Source of the DNA: Lacunisphaera sp.
Lineage (GTDB): Bacteria; Verrucomicrobiota; Verrucomicrobiia; Opitutales; Opitutaceae
Assembly (NCBI GenBank): GCA_029945445.1
Contig: JAQSCO010000009.1
Location: forward strand, 186,001-250,000
DNA: 64,000 bases
Reading direction: 5' to 3'
Numbering within the stretch: position 1 is the first letter of the stretch; each line of letters opens with the position of its first letter. Below are positions 53,173 to 61,565 of the stretch, in pieces. The notes below the pieces were generated by a model, which searched no databases, had not been told where the DNA came from, and saw nothing but the letters and a program-made list of their open reading frames with translations. A program made the translations under genes and the position numbers.

Positions 53173-54924
53173 ATGAATCCAGTCACCCCGCTTTCCGTCC
53201 GGCGCCTCGTCCAACTGCTGGCCTTCTGCGCTGCCGCCCTCGTGGCGGCCGCTGCCCCGACCAACGTCATTATCCGCGTGCCCACCGGGACCGCGTCGCC
53301 GGCCGGGCTCCCCGAGCTGCTCTCGAAGTGGCGCCAGTCGGGCCAGGTTTCCAACGTGCTCTGCCTCACCCAGGGCAAGCCCGAGAAGGCCGAGCGCACC
53401 GCCCAGTTCGCCTCGCTTGTCGTGCTCGAGTTCCTCAGCGAGGGTTCCTACCAGGCTTGGCAAAAGGACGCGGCCCCGGCGTTGCCCGCTGGCCTGATCG
53501 TGCACCAGGCCGACGCCCTTGCGCACGGCGAGCTGTCGCCGCGCGATTCCAACCGCTCCGTCTTCGTCGTCAACGCCTACAAGCCCACGGTGCCCGCGGC
53601 GCGCTTCCGCGAATACGTCGCCGGCTACGTGCATCCGCTCTACGAGGCCATGCGCGGCACCAAGCACCTTGTGCGTTACACTGCCTACCTTGAGCACGGT
53701 GACATCGGCCAGGCCATGGCCTTCAATGTCCTCGAATACCGCGACCCCGTCGCCTTCGCCGCGATGGGCACGCTCAAGGGCGGTCTCCGGGAAAAACTCA
53801 CCGCCACGACACCGTCCTATGCGGAGTTCGACAAGATCAAGGACACGCTGCGCGTCGACGGCTTCGGCACCTTTGCCACCTACGCCGAGCTGCCCCCGCC
53901 GGACCTGAGCTACCTGCCATCCTACAAGCCCGAGGTCAAAATCAGCGGCGCCCTGCGCATCGTCGGCAGCGAACTGAAGAACGCCACCGACCAGCTCGCG
54001 GAGGGATTCAAGCACTTCCATCCCGAGGCGCGCGTCTCGGTCAACATCATGACCAGCAGCGAGGGTGGCATTGCCGGCCTCTACTGCGGCATCTCCGACG
54101 TGGCCCCGATGGGCGATGACGCGAAGATCACCGACCAGATGCCGTTCTTCAACACCTTCGGCTACATGCCGACGGAACTCTCCGTGGCGACCGGCGGCTC
54201 CGAGAAGCGCGGCTCGCTTTGGGCCTGGGCCATCGTGGTCAACAAGGACAACCCGCTCGAGGAAATCTCGGTCGAGGAACTCGAGCGCGTCTTCGGCTCC
54301 GAGCGCACCGGCGGCTGGGAGTTGGTGAGCAACAATTATCTCTATACGGCCAAGTTTGCCCGCGCCGCCGACCGGAACATCCGCACCTGGGACCAACTCG
54401 GCCTCAAGGGCGAGTTCGCCGGCAAGGAAATCGGGACCTTTGGCTACACCGCGCCCGGCTTCGAAATCTATTTCGAGCGGAATTGGTTCCACTGGGTCCA
54501 CAAGTGGAACGGCAACTTCAAGGAATATGTCGAGGCCAAGCAGACCACCCCCGATGCCGCCGGTGCGGCCGTGGCCAGCGAGCGGCCGCTCGAGGATCTC
54601 TCGACCAACAAGTTCGCCATCGGCATCGCCGGCCTGATGCACGTGAAGGATTTCCCGAACGTCAAGGTGCTGCGCATTTCCCGGCAGAAAGGCGGCCCGG
54701 CCGTCGCACTCACGCCCGACAACGTGGCCAACCGCACTTATCCGCTCATTCGCGACGCCTTCTTCTACGTGAACAAGGCGCCGGGCAAGCCGCTCGACCC
54801 GAAGGTGCGCGAGTTCATGCGCTTCGTGCTGAGCCGCGAGGGCCAGGAGATCATGGCGCGCGTCGGCTACTACTATCCGCTCAACGCCGAGTATCTCGCC
54901 GAGCAGCTGAAGAAGCTGGATTGA
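53173..54924 (+). CDS. PstS-like binding protein fused to N-terminal alpha/beta-barrel-like domains
   Basis: The ATG at 53173 (MNPVTPLSVRRLVQLLAFC) gives a signal peptide and 583 residues. Residues about 30-215 look like two ferredoxin-like dimeric alpha/beta-barrel units. The first has NVIIRVPTGT and SLVVLEFLSEGSYQAW; the second has VFVVNAYKPTVPAARFREYV and MAFNVLEYRDPVAFAAM. Residues about 235-583 are PstS-like: ISGALRIVGSELKNATDQL, ATGGSEKRGSLWAWAIVVNKDNPL, IRTWDQLGLKGEFAGKEIGTFG, and tail AEQLKKLD. The N-terminal domain may bind or degrade a small ligand such as haem or an aromatic, or aid dimerisation; I cannot tell which. First gene of operon 4. Confidence 0.8.
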   Translation: MNPVTPLSVRRLVQLLAFCAAALVAAAAPTNVIIRVPTGTASPAGLPELLSKWRQSGQVSNVLCLTQGKPEKAERTAQFASLVVLEFLSEGSYQAWQKDAAPALPAGLIVHQADALAHGELSPRDSNRSVFVVNAYKPTVPAARFREYVAGYVHPLYEAMRGTKHLVRYTAYLEHGDIGQAMAFNVLEYRDPVAFAAMGTLKGGLREKLTATTPSYAEFDKIKDTLRVDGFGTFATYAELPPPDLSYLPSYKPEVKISGALRIVGSELKNATDQLAEGFKHFHPEARVSVNIMTSSEGGIAGLYCGISDVAPMGDDAKITDQMPFFNTFGYMPTELSVATGGSEKRGSLWAWAIVVNKDNPLEEISVEELERVFGSERTGGWELVSNNYLYTAKFARAADRNIRTWDQLGLKGEFAGKEIGTFGYTAPGFEIYFERNWFHWVHKWNGNFKEYVEAKQTTPDAAGAAVASERPLEDLSTNKFAIGIAGLMHVKDFPNVKVLRISRQKGGPAVALTPDNVANRTYPLIRDAFFYVNKAPGKPLDPKVREFMRFVLSREGQEIMARVGYYYPLNAEYLAEQLKKLD

Positions 54925-54942
54925 TTTGTTGCCGCCGGCGTC

Positions 54943-56013
54943 ATGAAAACCGCCGGCTTCGTTCGCCTCCTGGCGCTCCTGCTGCTCGCCGGTCCGATTC
55001 TCGCGGACGAGGGCCGCAATGCCTCGGCTTTCGCCCATGCCGAGGTCGCGCGCCTGCCGGCCTACCAGCCCGGCCCGGCGCCGGCCGGCATCATCCGGCT
55101 GTGGGGCCACGGCAGTTTTTCACGGCCGTTTATGCGGCTGCTCGTGGCGCGTTGGGTGCAGGGGTTCAACCGCTTTCATCCCGACGTCCGGATTGAGGAG
55201 GACACTTACGGCACCTCGTCCGCCATTCCCGCGCTGGCGTTCGGTGCCGGCGACCTCGCGATCCTTGGCGAGGAAATACTGCCGGAGGCCGTCGATACCT
55301 TCCGGCGGGTCAAACCCTACGAGCCCTTCGGCGTCGACATCGCGACCGGCAGCGTGGACGTCCGCAACTTCGACTACGCGCAGATGTTTTTTGTCCACCG
55401 GGACAACCCGCTCGCACAGCTCACGCTGACGCAGCTCGACGCCATCTTCGGCGCCGAGCACCGGCGGGGACCGGGCAACCTCCGCACCTGGGGCGAGCTA
55501 GGGTTGAAAGGGGAGTGGGCCGGCCAGCCGATCAGGCCCTACGGTTGGCGGACCGACGACAGTTTCGGTTTTTATCTCGAGCAGACTCTGCTCGCCGGCA
55601 GCCACCGGTGGAACAGTGCGCTCCGCGAATTCAGGCATATCAACCGGCCCGACGGCACGATCCACGACCACGGCCAGCAGGCGCTCGATGCGCTCGCCCG
55701 CGACCGTTACGGCCTAGCGGTTTCGAACATCCGCTACGCCGGGCCGGACGTGAAGGCTCTCGCCGTCGCGGAGCGCGAAGGCCGGCCGTATGTCAGCGTC
55801 ACCGCGGAAACCCTCATCACCGGAAAATACCCGCTCACCCGCCTGATCCCGGCGTATCTCGACCGGGTGCCCGGCCAGCCGGTCGAGCCGAAGGTGAAGG
55901 AGTTCCTCCGCTACATCCTCAGCCGCGAGGGCCAGCAGGACATCCTCGATGACGGACGCTATCTGCCGCTGAACGCGGACTCCGCCGCCGCACAGTTGAA
56001 AAAACTCGAATGA
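54943..56013 (+). CDS. PstS-like substrate-binding protein, short type
   Basis: This 356-residue protein has a signal peptide (FVRLLALLLLAGPILADEG). Conserved array motifs follow: LPAYQPGPAPAGIIRLWGHG, VDIATGSVDVRNFDYAQMFF, HRDNPLAQLTLTQLDAIFGAEHRRG, LRTWGELGLKGEWAGQPIRPYG and tail AQLKKLE. The GAEHRRG loop is short, lacking the longer insert seen in the members from 58174 on. It starts 18 bp after the fusion gene and overlaps the next gene by 4 bp (ATGA). It probably binds phosphate or a phosphorylated ligand in the periplasm. Confidence 0.87.
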   Translation: MKTAGFVRLLALLLLAGPILADEGRNASAFAHAEVARLPAYQPGPAPAGIIRLWGHGSFSRPFMRLLVARWVQGFNRFHPDVRIEEDTYGTSSAIPALAFGAGDLAILGEEILPEAVDTFRRVKPYEPFGVDIATGSVDVRNFDYAQMFFVHRDNPLAQLTLTQLDAIFGAEHRRGPGNLRTWGELGLKGEWAGQPIRPYGWRTDDSFGFYLEQTLLAGSHRWNSALREFRHINRPDGTIHDHGQQALDALARDRYGLAVSNIRYAGPDVKALAVAEREGRPYVSVTAETLITGKYPLTRLIPAYLDRVPGQPVEPKVKEFLRYILSREGQQDILDDGRYLPLNADSAAAQLKKLE

Positions 56014-57032
56014 AATTTCTGGCCCAGCTCGCACTCACGATCGTCCTGGCCGCGGCTTTACGGGGCGAAGTGGCGCCGCCGCTCGCGCCTTACCAACCGC
56101 CGGAGAATCGCACGGCGACCATCCGCATCTGGGGCGACCGGCACATGGAGTCGCTCACGCATGCCTGGGCCCGGGCCTATCAGGCCGCGCATCCGGAAAT
56201 CAGTTTCGAGATCAAGCTGCTTGGCAACGGCACGGCGATGCCCGCGCTTTATCTCGGCCGCGCCGACCTGGCGTTCTTCGGCCGCGACACGATCGTCACC
56301 GACAACGACGGGTTCGCGCACGTGTTGAAATACGATCCGCTCCGCATCGAGCTCGGCACCGGCAGCCTTGATGCACCGGGCAAGGCCACGGCGCTCGCGC
56401 TGTTTGTGCACCGCGACAACCCGCTCGCGCGGCTCACACTGACGCAGGTTGACGCCATCTTCAGCGCCCTACGCCGGCGCGGCGCGCCGGCGGCCATCCA
56501 CAACTGGGGTGAACTCGGCCTGACGGGCGAATGGGCCGGCCAGCCGATCAACCTTTACGCTGAGGACACACAAAGCATGACCGGTTTGTTTTTCCAGCAC
56601 GCTGCGCTGCAGGACAGCCGGATGATGAACTGGGAGCATTTCACGGAGTTCCAGGATATCCGGCATCCCGACGGCGCGGTGACCGATGCAGCGGAGCAAA
56701 GCATGGCGGCGTTGCGCGCGGATCGCTACGGGCTGGCGATTTCGAACCTGCATTATCTCGATGCGCGGGTGAAACCGCTCGCCCTGGCGGCGAAGGACGG
56801 CGGACCCTACTATGCGCCCACGAAGGACAATCTCATCGCCCGGAGCTACCCTCTGACGCGGACCATCCTCGCCTGCGCCAACCAGCCGCCGGGCCGCCCG
56901 CTCGACCCCAAGGTCCGCGACTTCCTGCGCTTTATCGCGAGTCAGGAGGGACAGCAGGTGGTTGCCAGGAACGGATCCTATCTGCCCCTGACCGCCGACG
57001 CCGTCCATCACGAACGGGAAAAGCTGAACTGA
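56010..57032 (+). CDS. PstS-like substrate-binding protein, short type
   Basis: This 340-residue protein has a signal peptide (FLAQLALTIVLAAALRGEVA). Motifs: LAPYQPPENRTATIRIWGDRH, LLGNGTAMPALYLGRADLAFFGRD, LGTGSLDAPGKATALALFVHRDN, LTLTQVDAIFSALRRRG and HNWGELGLTGEWAGQPINLY. The tail is HEREKLN, lacking the KKLE form. It overlaps the preceding gene (ATGA) and ends operon 4; its last codons hold the GCTGAAC element in front of promoter P5. It is similar enough to its neighbour to indicate tandem duplication followed by divergence. Confidence 0.86.
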   Translation: MKFLAQLALTIVLAAALRGEVAPPLAPYQPPENRTATIRIWGDRHMESLTHAWARAYQAAHPEISFEIKLLGNGTAMPALYLGRADLAFFGRDTIVTDNDGFAHVLKYDPLRIELGTGSLDAPGKATALALFVHRDNPLARLTLTQVDAIFSALRRRGAPAAIHNWGELGLTGEWAGQPINLYAEDTQSMTGLFFQHAALQDSRMMNWEHFTEFQDIRHPDGAVTDAAEQSMAALRADRYGLAISNLHYLDARVKPLALAAKDGGPYYAPTKDNLIARSYPLTRTILACANQPPGRPLDPKVRDFLRFIASQEGQQVVARNGSYLPLTADAVHHEREKLN

Positions 57033-57064
57033 ATTTCAGTTACCATTCAGCCATGCGCTAGACT
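57023..57064 (+). promoter_or_regulatory. Pho-box-like promoter P5
   Basis: TTTCAGT (57034) and ATTCAGC (57045) are 11 bp apart, preceded in register by GCTGAAC (57023). TAGACT (57059-57064) is a good -10-like hexamer, but here the gap is 7 bp instead of 9. It precedes the last visible operon, starting at 57115 and continuing past the right edge. Confidence 0.62.
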
Positions 57065-57114
57065 GGCACTGCATGATGCAGGCTCACCCCCCGTTGGTTC
57101 ACCCCTGCCCACCC

Positions 57115-58125
57115 ATGAAGCCCGTCCGCTGTTTGTCTTTCGCGCTCCTGGCGCTTGCGGCGCTCGCTTCCGGGCGTGGTCTGGCCGCGGATCTCCCGCA
57201 CTACCAGCCGGGCGTGAAGCTCACGGGAGACATGCGCATCACCTGCGAGACTTCCGCCGAGCCCTTGATGAAAATCTGGGTGGAACGCTTCGCGAAACTC
57301 CAGCCGGGCCTGGAGATCATCGCCAAGGGGACCTCGCCCCTCGCGTCGGTTCCGATGGTGGCGTCGGGCGCCTATGAATTGGGGTTTCCGGCGCGCGAGC
57401 TCTGGGCCTACGAGGTGGAGAATTTCCGCCGGATCCGCGGCTATGACCCGACCGTCGTGATGGTCGGCCTCGGCGCGCACCGGACGGCGGGCCTGACGCC
57501 GGCGCTCGGGGTCTATGTGAATGCGAGCAATCCCATCGAGCGGATCACCCTCGACCAGCTCGATGCGATCTATTCCGCGGAGCGCCGCCGCGGTGGCACA
57601 AAGGAAATCAAGACCTGGGGCGACCTGGGGCTGACTGGGGAATGGGCCCGCCGGCCGATCGAGGCCTACACCCATCGTTTGCCGAACGGCATCGACTATT
57701 TTATCCAGCTGATCGTGACCAAGGGCGCCGGCTTTGGGAAGTCGGTGATCGAACTGCCGATGCGCCGCGGCAAGCTCGGGCCCGATGAGGTCATTGCCAA
57801 CGCGGTCGTGCAAAATCCCGCGGCCATCGGTTTCGGCTGCCTCGGCAATGTGATGCCCGGGATGAAGACCATCGCGCTCGCGGAGAATTCCCGTGGTCCC
57901 TACTACGCCGGCACGCTCGAAGAGGTGAAGAGCATGGCTTACCCGCTGTCGCGCCCGATCTACATGGTCGTCGACCGCGCACCGGGCAGGCCGCTGGAGC
58001 CGAAGCTGCAGGAGTTCCTCGCGTTTGTCCTCAGCCAGGAAGGCCAGGAGGCCATCGCGGCCTCTGAGGGCTGGCTGCCGCTGCCGTCCGGCACCGCCGC
58101 CGCCGAGCGTCGGAAGCTGCCATAG
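57115..58125 (+). CDS. PstS-like substrate-binding protein, short type
   Basis: The start is at MKPVRCLSFALLALAALASGRGLAA (336 residues), a signal peptide; an upstream ATG at 57073 lies too near the promoter. Motifs: LPHYQPGVKLTGDMRITCETS, LGVYVNASNPIERITLDQLDAIYSAERRRGG and IKTWGDLGLTGEWARRPIEAY. The SGSG-like loop is changed to GTSPLASVPM, and the ATGS segment to GLGAHRTAGL, so ligand contacts may differ from protein 1. The tail is AAERRKLP. First gene of operon 5. Confidence 0.85.
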   Translation: MKPVRCLSFALLALAALASGRGLAADLPHYQPGVKLTGDMRITCETSAEPLMKIWVERFAKLQPGLEIIAKGTSPLASVPMVASGAYELGFPARELWAYEVENFRRIRGYDPTVVMVGLGAHRTAGLTPALGVYVNASNPIERITLDQLDAIYSAERRRGGTKEIKTWGDLGLTGEWARRPIEAYTHRLPNGIDYFIQLIVTKGAGFGKSVIELPMRRGKLGPDEVIANAVVQNPAAIGFGCLGNVMPGMKTIALAENSRGPYYAGTLEEVKSMAYPLSRPIYMVVDRAPGRPLEPKLQEFLAFVLSQEGQEAIAASEGWLPLPSGTAAAERRKLP

Positions 58126-58173
58126 TCGCCAAGCCGGCAAATTCTACCCCAACCCCCGACCGGAGAAACCCAG

Positions 58174-59352
58174 ATGAATCAGCGCCTCCCCAAACTCACG
58201 GCTCGCGCGGTCCTCGCGTTCGCGCTCCTCGTTCCCGCGCTGCGCGCGCAAGCTCCCCAGTCCGCCGACCAGGTCAATGCGCTGAAGGCGCAGGCCGAGC
58301 ACTTCCGCATCGTGCGCGAGCGCGGCGAGAAGGCGTATTATCAGCCGCGGTTCGACCTGAGCGCGCTGCCGCACTACCAGCCGCAGAAGGTGCTGGCCGG
58401 CTGGCTCAAGATTCATGGCAACAACTACATCGCGGACGGCCCCCTCGGCGACTACTGGCAGAAGGCCTTCGCCAAGTTTCAGCCGGGGGTAAAGATTTCC
58501 TATTATCTGCCAACCTCGGCGGGATCCTTCGGTGCCCTCAACTACAACCAGGCGGACCTGATCTTTTCACACAAGCCGGGCTTCTACGATCTGCTCGCCT
58601 ACGAGCGCATGAAGAACTGCGACCCGGTCGAGATCACGGCCGTGACCGGTTCCTTCGATGTCGGCGGCTGGGAAAATTCCTTCACGATCCTCGTCAACGG
58701 CGAGAATCCGCTCAAGGGCATCACGCTGGAGCAGTTGGACGGCGTGTTCGGCGCCGAGCGCGACGGAGGCTGGGTCGGCACCAACTGGCGCCCCGATCTC
58801 GCGCGCGGTCCCGAGAAAAACGTCCGCACTTGGGGCCAGCTCGGCCTGACTGGCGAGTGGGCCGACAAACCCATCCACGTCTACGGCTTCAGCCTCCGCT
58901 ACAACACCGCCACGGCGTTCTGCGACTTGGTGCTCAAGAGCAGCGACAAGTGGAACGAGAAGATCCACGCCTACGGCAATTACATGGCGCCCGATGGCAA
59001 GCGCTACGTCGAGGCCGACCAGATCACCGAGGCCATCGGCAGGGACAAATACGCGATCGGCTTCAACCGCTACCGCGGCGAGCGGCCGAACGTGCGCCGC
59101 ATCGCGGTGGGCGAGGGGAGCGGTCCGCTGGTTGAGCACAACATCGACAACATCCAGAACGGCAGCTACCCGCTCCTGACCCAAGTCTACTTCTACACGA
59201 CAGTGCTCCCCGGCCAGAAGATGGATCCGATGGTGAAGGAGTTTCTGCGCTTTATCCTGAGCCAGGAAGGCCAGGCGGAGGTCCAGCGCGACGGCAAATA
59301 CCTGCCGCTCACCGCCGAGATGGTCCGCGAGCAACTCAAGAAACTCGAATGA
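58174..59352 (+). CDS. PstS-like substrate-binding protein, long type
   Basis: This 392-residue protein has a signal peptide (AVLAFALLVPALRAQAP) and a good GGAGAAA ribosome site 8-14 bp upstream of ATG. An N-terminal extension (NALKAQAEHFRIVRERGEKAYY) precedes the FDLSALPHYQPQKVLAG entry. WLKIHGNNYIADGPLGDYWQ, VTGSFDVGGW and ITLEQLDGVFGAERDGGW follow. A long insert (TNWRPDLARGPEK) leads to VRTWGQLGLTGEWADKPIHVYG, and the tail is REQLKKLE. The insert defines the long subtype shared by the genes at 59349, 60468 and 61566. Probable periplasmic binding of a phosphorus compound. Confidence 0.87.
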   Translation: MNQRLPKLTARAVLAFALLVPALRAQAPQSADQVNALKAQAEHFRIVRERGEKAYYQPRFDLSALPHYQPQKVLAGWLKIHGNNYIADGPLGDYWQKAFAKFQPGVKISYYLPTSAGSFGALNYNQADLIFSHKPGFYDLLAYERMKNCDPVEITAVTGSFDVGGWENSFTILVNGENPLKGITLEQLDGVFGAERDGGWVGTNWRPDLARGPEKNVRTWGQLGLTGEWADKPIHVYGFSLRYNTATAFCDLVLKSSDKWNEKIHAYGNYMAPDGKRYVEADQITEAIGRDKYAIGFNRYRGERPNVRRIAVGEGSGPLVEHNIDNIQNGSYPLLTQVYFYTTVLPGQKMDPMVKEFLRFILSQEGQAEVQRDGKYLPLTAEMVREQLKKLE

Positions 59353-60458
59353 AAACCAGCCTCGGATCCGCCCTGACGGGCGTGCTGCTCACGGCGACCG
59401 TCGCCCTTGCCGCCGACGGCCCGGCCTATCAGCCGGCGCATTACGACCTCAGCGCCTTGCCGCCGTATGTGAAGGCGGCGCGTGTCACCGGCGTCCTGCG
59501 CATCTACGGCACTCCGCTCGAGGATCTCGTGGGCAAATGGGCCAACGCCTTCCGCGGCTACCATGGCCAGGTCCGCCTGAACGCCTACCTCATCAACACC
59601 TCGCAGGCCTTCGCCGGCCTCGTGACAGGGTCAGCCGACATCGGCCTCATGGGGCACCGGCAGTGGCGCAACGGTTTCCAGGCCTTCGCGGCGCAGTTCG
59701 GCTACGCCCCGCTCGAGATCAAGTTTGCGACCGGTTCCTACGACGACCCGCAGGGCACGACGCCCGGGCTGATGTTCATCGTGAACAAGCACAACCCGCT
59801 GGCCGGTCTCACGCTCGGGCAGCTCGACGGCATCTACGCTGCGCAGCGCACCGGCGGCTGGGTGAACGGCCAGTGGTCGACGGCGTCCGCGCGCGGCCCG
59901 GAGAAGGACATCCGCACCTGGGGCCAGCTCGGGCTGACCGGCGAGTGGGCGGACAAGCCCATCCATCTCTACGGCTCCGATGTCACGCTCAGCAACTGGG
60001 CCGACCTGCTGGAGCGCGAGGCTTTCCAGGGCGGCACCAAGTGGAATCCCGCGCTCCACGAGGCCCCGCGCGCCGACATCGGCACGAAGGCCAAGGGCAA
60101 GACCAAGGACCAGCTCATCTTGGAGGCGGTCGAGCAGGACCCGGCGGCGATCGGTTTCATCTTCCAGCGCGTGATCAACGCCAACCACGGCGACGTGCGC
60201 GTGCTGCCGCTCGCCGCGAAGGCCGGCGGTCGGTTTGTCACGCCGGGCGCGCAGACGTTCTTCGACGCCAGCTACCCGCTGCATAACGGCGCGTATATCT
60301 ACCTCAACCGTGTGCCCGGTCAGCCGCTGGGCGTCCGGGAAAAGGAATTTGCGCGCTTCCTCCTGAGCCGCGAAGGCCAGCAGATCATCGCGGACAGCCG
60401 CCTGTTCATCCCGCTCACTGTCCAGCAGGTCATGGTTGAGCTGGCGAAACTTGAATAA
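59349..60458 (+). CDS. PstS-like substrate-binding protein, long type
   Basis: This 369-residue protein has a signal peptide (LGSALTGVLLTATVALAAD). Motifs: YDLSALPPYVKAARVTGVLRIYG, FATGSYDDPQGTTPGLMFIVNKHNPLAG, LTLGQLDGIYAAQRTGGW and IRTWGQLGLTGEWADKPIHLYG. The tail is VELAKLE. A Lys-rich insert (DIGTKAKGKTKDQL) is found in the C-terminal lobe. It overlaps the preceding gene by 4 bp (ATGA). Same role as neighbours assumed. Confidence 0.87.
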   Translation: MKTSLGSALTGVLLTATVALAADGPAYQPAHYDLSALPPYVKAARVTGVLRIYGTPLEDLVGKWANAFRGYHGQVRLNAYLINTSQAFAGLVTGSADIGLMGHRQWRNGFQAFAAQFGYAPLEIKFATGSYDDPQGTTPGLMFIVNKHNPLAGLTLGQLDGIYAAQRTGGWVNGQWSTASARGPEKDIRTWGQLGLTGEWADKPIHLYGSDVTLSNWADLLEREAFQGGTKWNPALHEAPRADIGTKAKGKTKDQLILEAVEQDPAAIGFIFQRVINANHGDVRVLPLAAKAGGRFVTPGAQTFFDASYPLHNGAYIYLNRVPGQPLGVREKEFARFLLSREGQQIIADSRLFIPLTVQQVMVELAKLE

Positions 60459-60467
60459 CTTCTCGCG

Positions 60468-61553
60468 ATGAATTTCCCCAAATCCATTTTGCAGGTCCTC
60501 CTGACCTCCATCGCAGCTTGTCTCGGCGCGGGCGGTGAACTGCCGGACTACAAGCCCTCGATGCACGTCAGCGGCGTGCTGCGCAGCTGCGGCAACCCGC
60601 AGATGGCCGCGCTGCTGCAGCGCTGGCAGGCCGGTTTCAAGCGCGCGCAGCCCGACGTCCAGTTCGCGGACGACCTCAGGAGTAGCGCGTCGGGCATGTT
60701 TGGCCTCGATATGCGCACCGCCGACCTCGCCCTGATGGGGCGGGCGATTTTTCCTTACGAGCGTTACGGCGTCTATGAGCGCTCATGGGTTTATCCGGCG
60801 CAGATCGAGGTGGCCACCGGCAGCGCCACGGCCCTGCACAAATCGCCGGCCTATGCGATTTTTGTCCACAAGGACAACCCGCTCGCGCAGCTGACGGTGA
60901 GGCAGCTCGAGGGCATCTTCGGGGCCGAGCGTGGCGGCGGTTGGAATGCACTGACCTGGGACACGAGCGTCGCCCGCACGCCGAAGGACGATCTTCGCAC
61001 CTGGGGCCAGCTGGGCCTGAAAGGGGAGTGGGCCACCAAGCCGATCCATCCGTATGCCCAGGCCGGCCTCGGCGCGGGCGCGATCACTTATTTCCAGAGC
61101 CGCGTCTTCGGCGGCGCCGAAACCTGGAACGAGGGTTTGCGCGAATACGCGGACCGGCAGCAGATGCTTGCCGATCTCAGCCGTGATCCGCTCGGCATCG
61201 CCTACGCGCCGCTCGCCTATGCGACCGCGGACGTGAAGGCGCTCCCGCTCGCCGAGACTGCGGCCGGGCCCTTCGTGAGGCTCACCAAGGCCAGTGTCGC
61301 GGACCGTACCTATCCGCTGCACCGGCCGGTCTACATCTACTACACGATGGACAACCGGAACACGGAGCTGATGCCGACGCTCGGCGATCCGCGCGTGAAG
61401 GAATTTCTCCGCTATATCCTAAGCAGGCAGGGCCAGCAGGACATCGCCGCGGAAGGCAGCTACCTGCCGCTGCCGTTGGCGGCCATACAGGTGCAGCGAC
61501 AGAAACTCGATTCAACCGAGATCCCGCTCGAGCACCGTTTCATGGAAGACTGA
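60468..61553 (+). CDS. PstS-like substrate-binding protein, long type
   Basis: This 361-residue protein has a signal peptide (ILQVLLTSIAACLGAGG). Motifs: LPDYKPSMHVSGVLRSCGN, DDLRSSASGMFGLDMRTADLALMGR, EVATGSATALHKSPAYAIFVHKDNPL, then LRTWGQLGLKGEWATKPIHPYA. The end is unusual: after the normal IQVQRQKLD it continues with STEIPLEHRFMED, so the C-terminus is about 13 residues longer than its relatives. It begins 9 bp after the previous gene and ends 12 bp before the fusion gene. Confidence 0.86.
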   Translation: MNFPKSILQVLLTSIAACLGAGGELPDYKPSMHVSGVLRSCGNPQMAALLQRWQAGFKRAQPDVQFADDLRSSASGMFGLDMRTADLALMGRAIFPYERYGVYERSWVYPAQIEVATGSATALHKSPAYAIFVHKDNPLAQLTVRQLEGIFGAERGGGWNALTWDTSVARTPKDDLRTWGQLGLKGEWATKPIHPYAQAGLGAGAITYFQSRVFGGAETWNEGLREYADRQQMLADLSRDPLGIAYAPLAYATADVKALPLAETAAGPFVRLTKASVADRTYPLHRPVYIYYTMDNRNTELMPTLGDPRVKEFLRYILSRQGQQDIAAEGSYLPLPLAAIQVQRQKLDSTEIPLEHRFMED

Positions 61554-61565
61554 CCGTACCACCCT

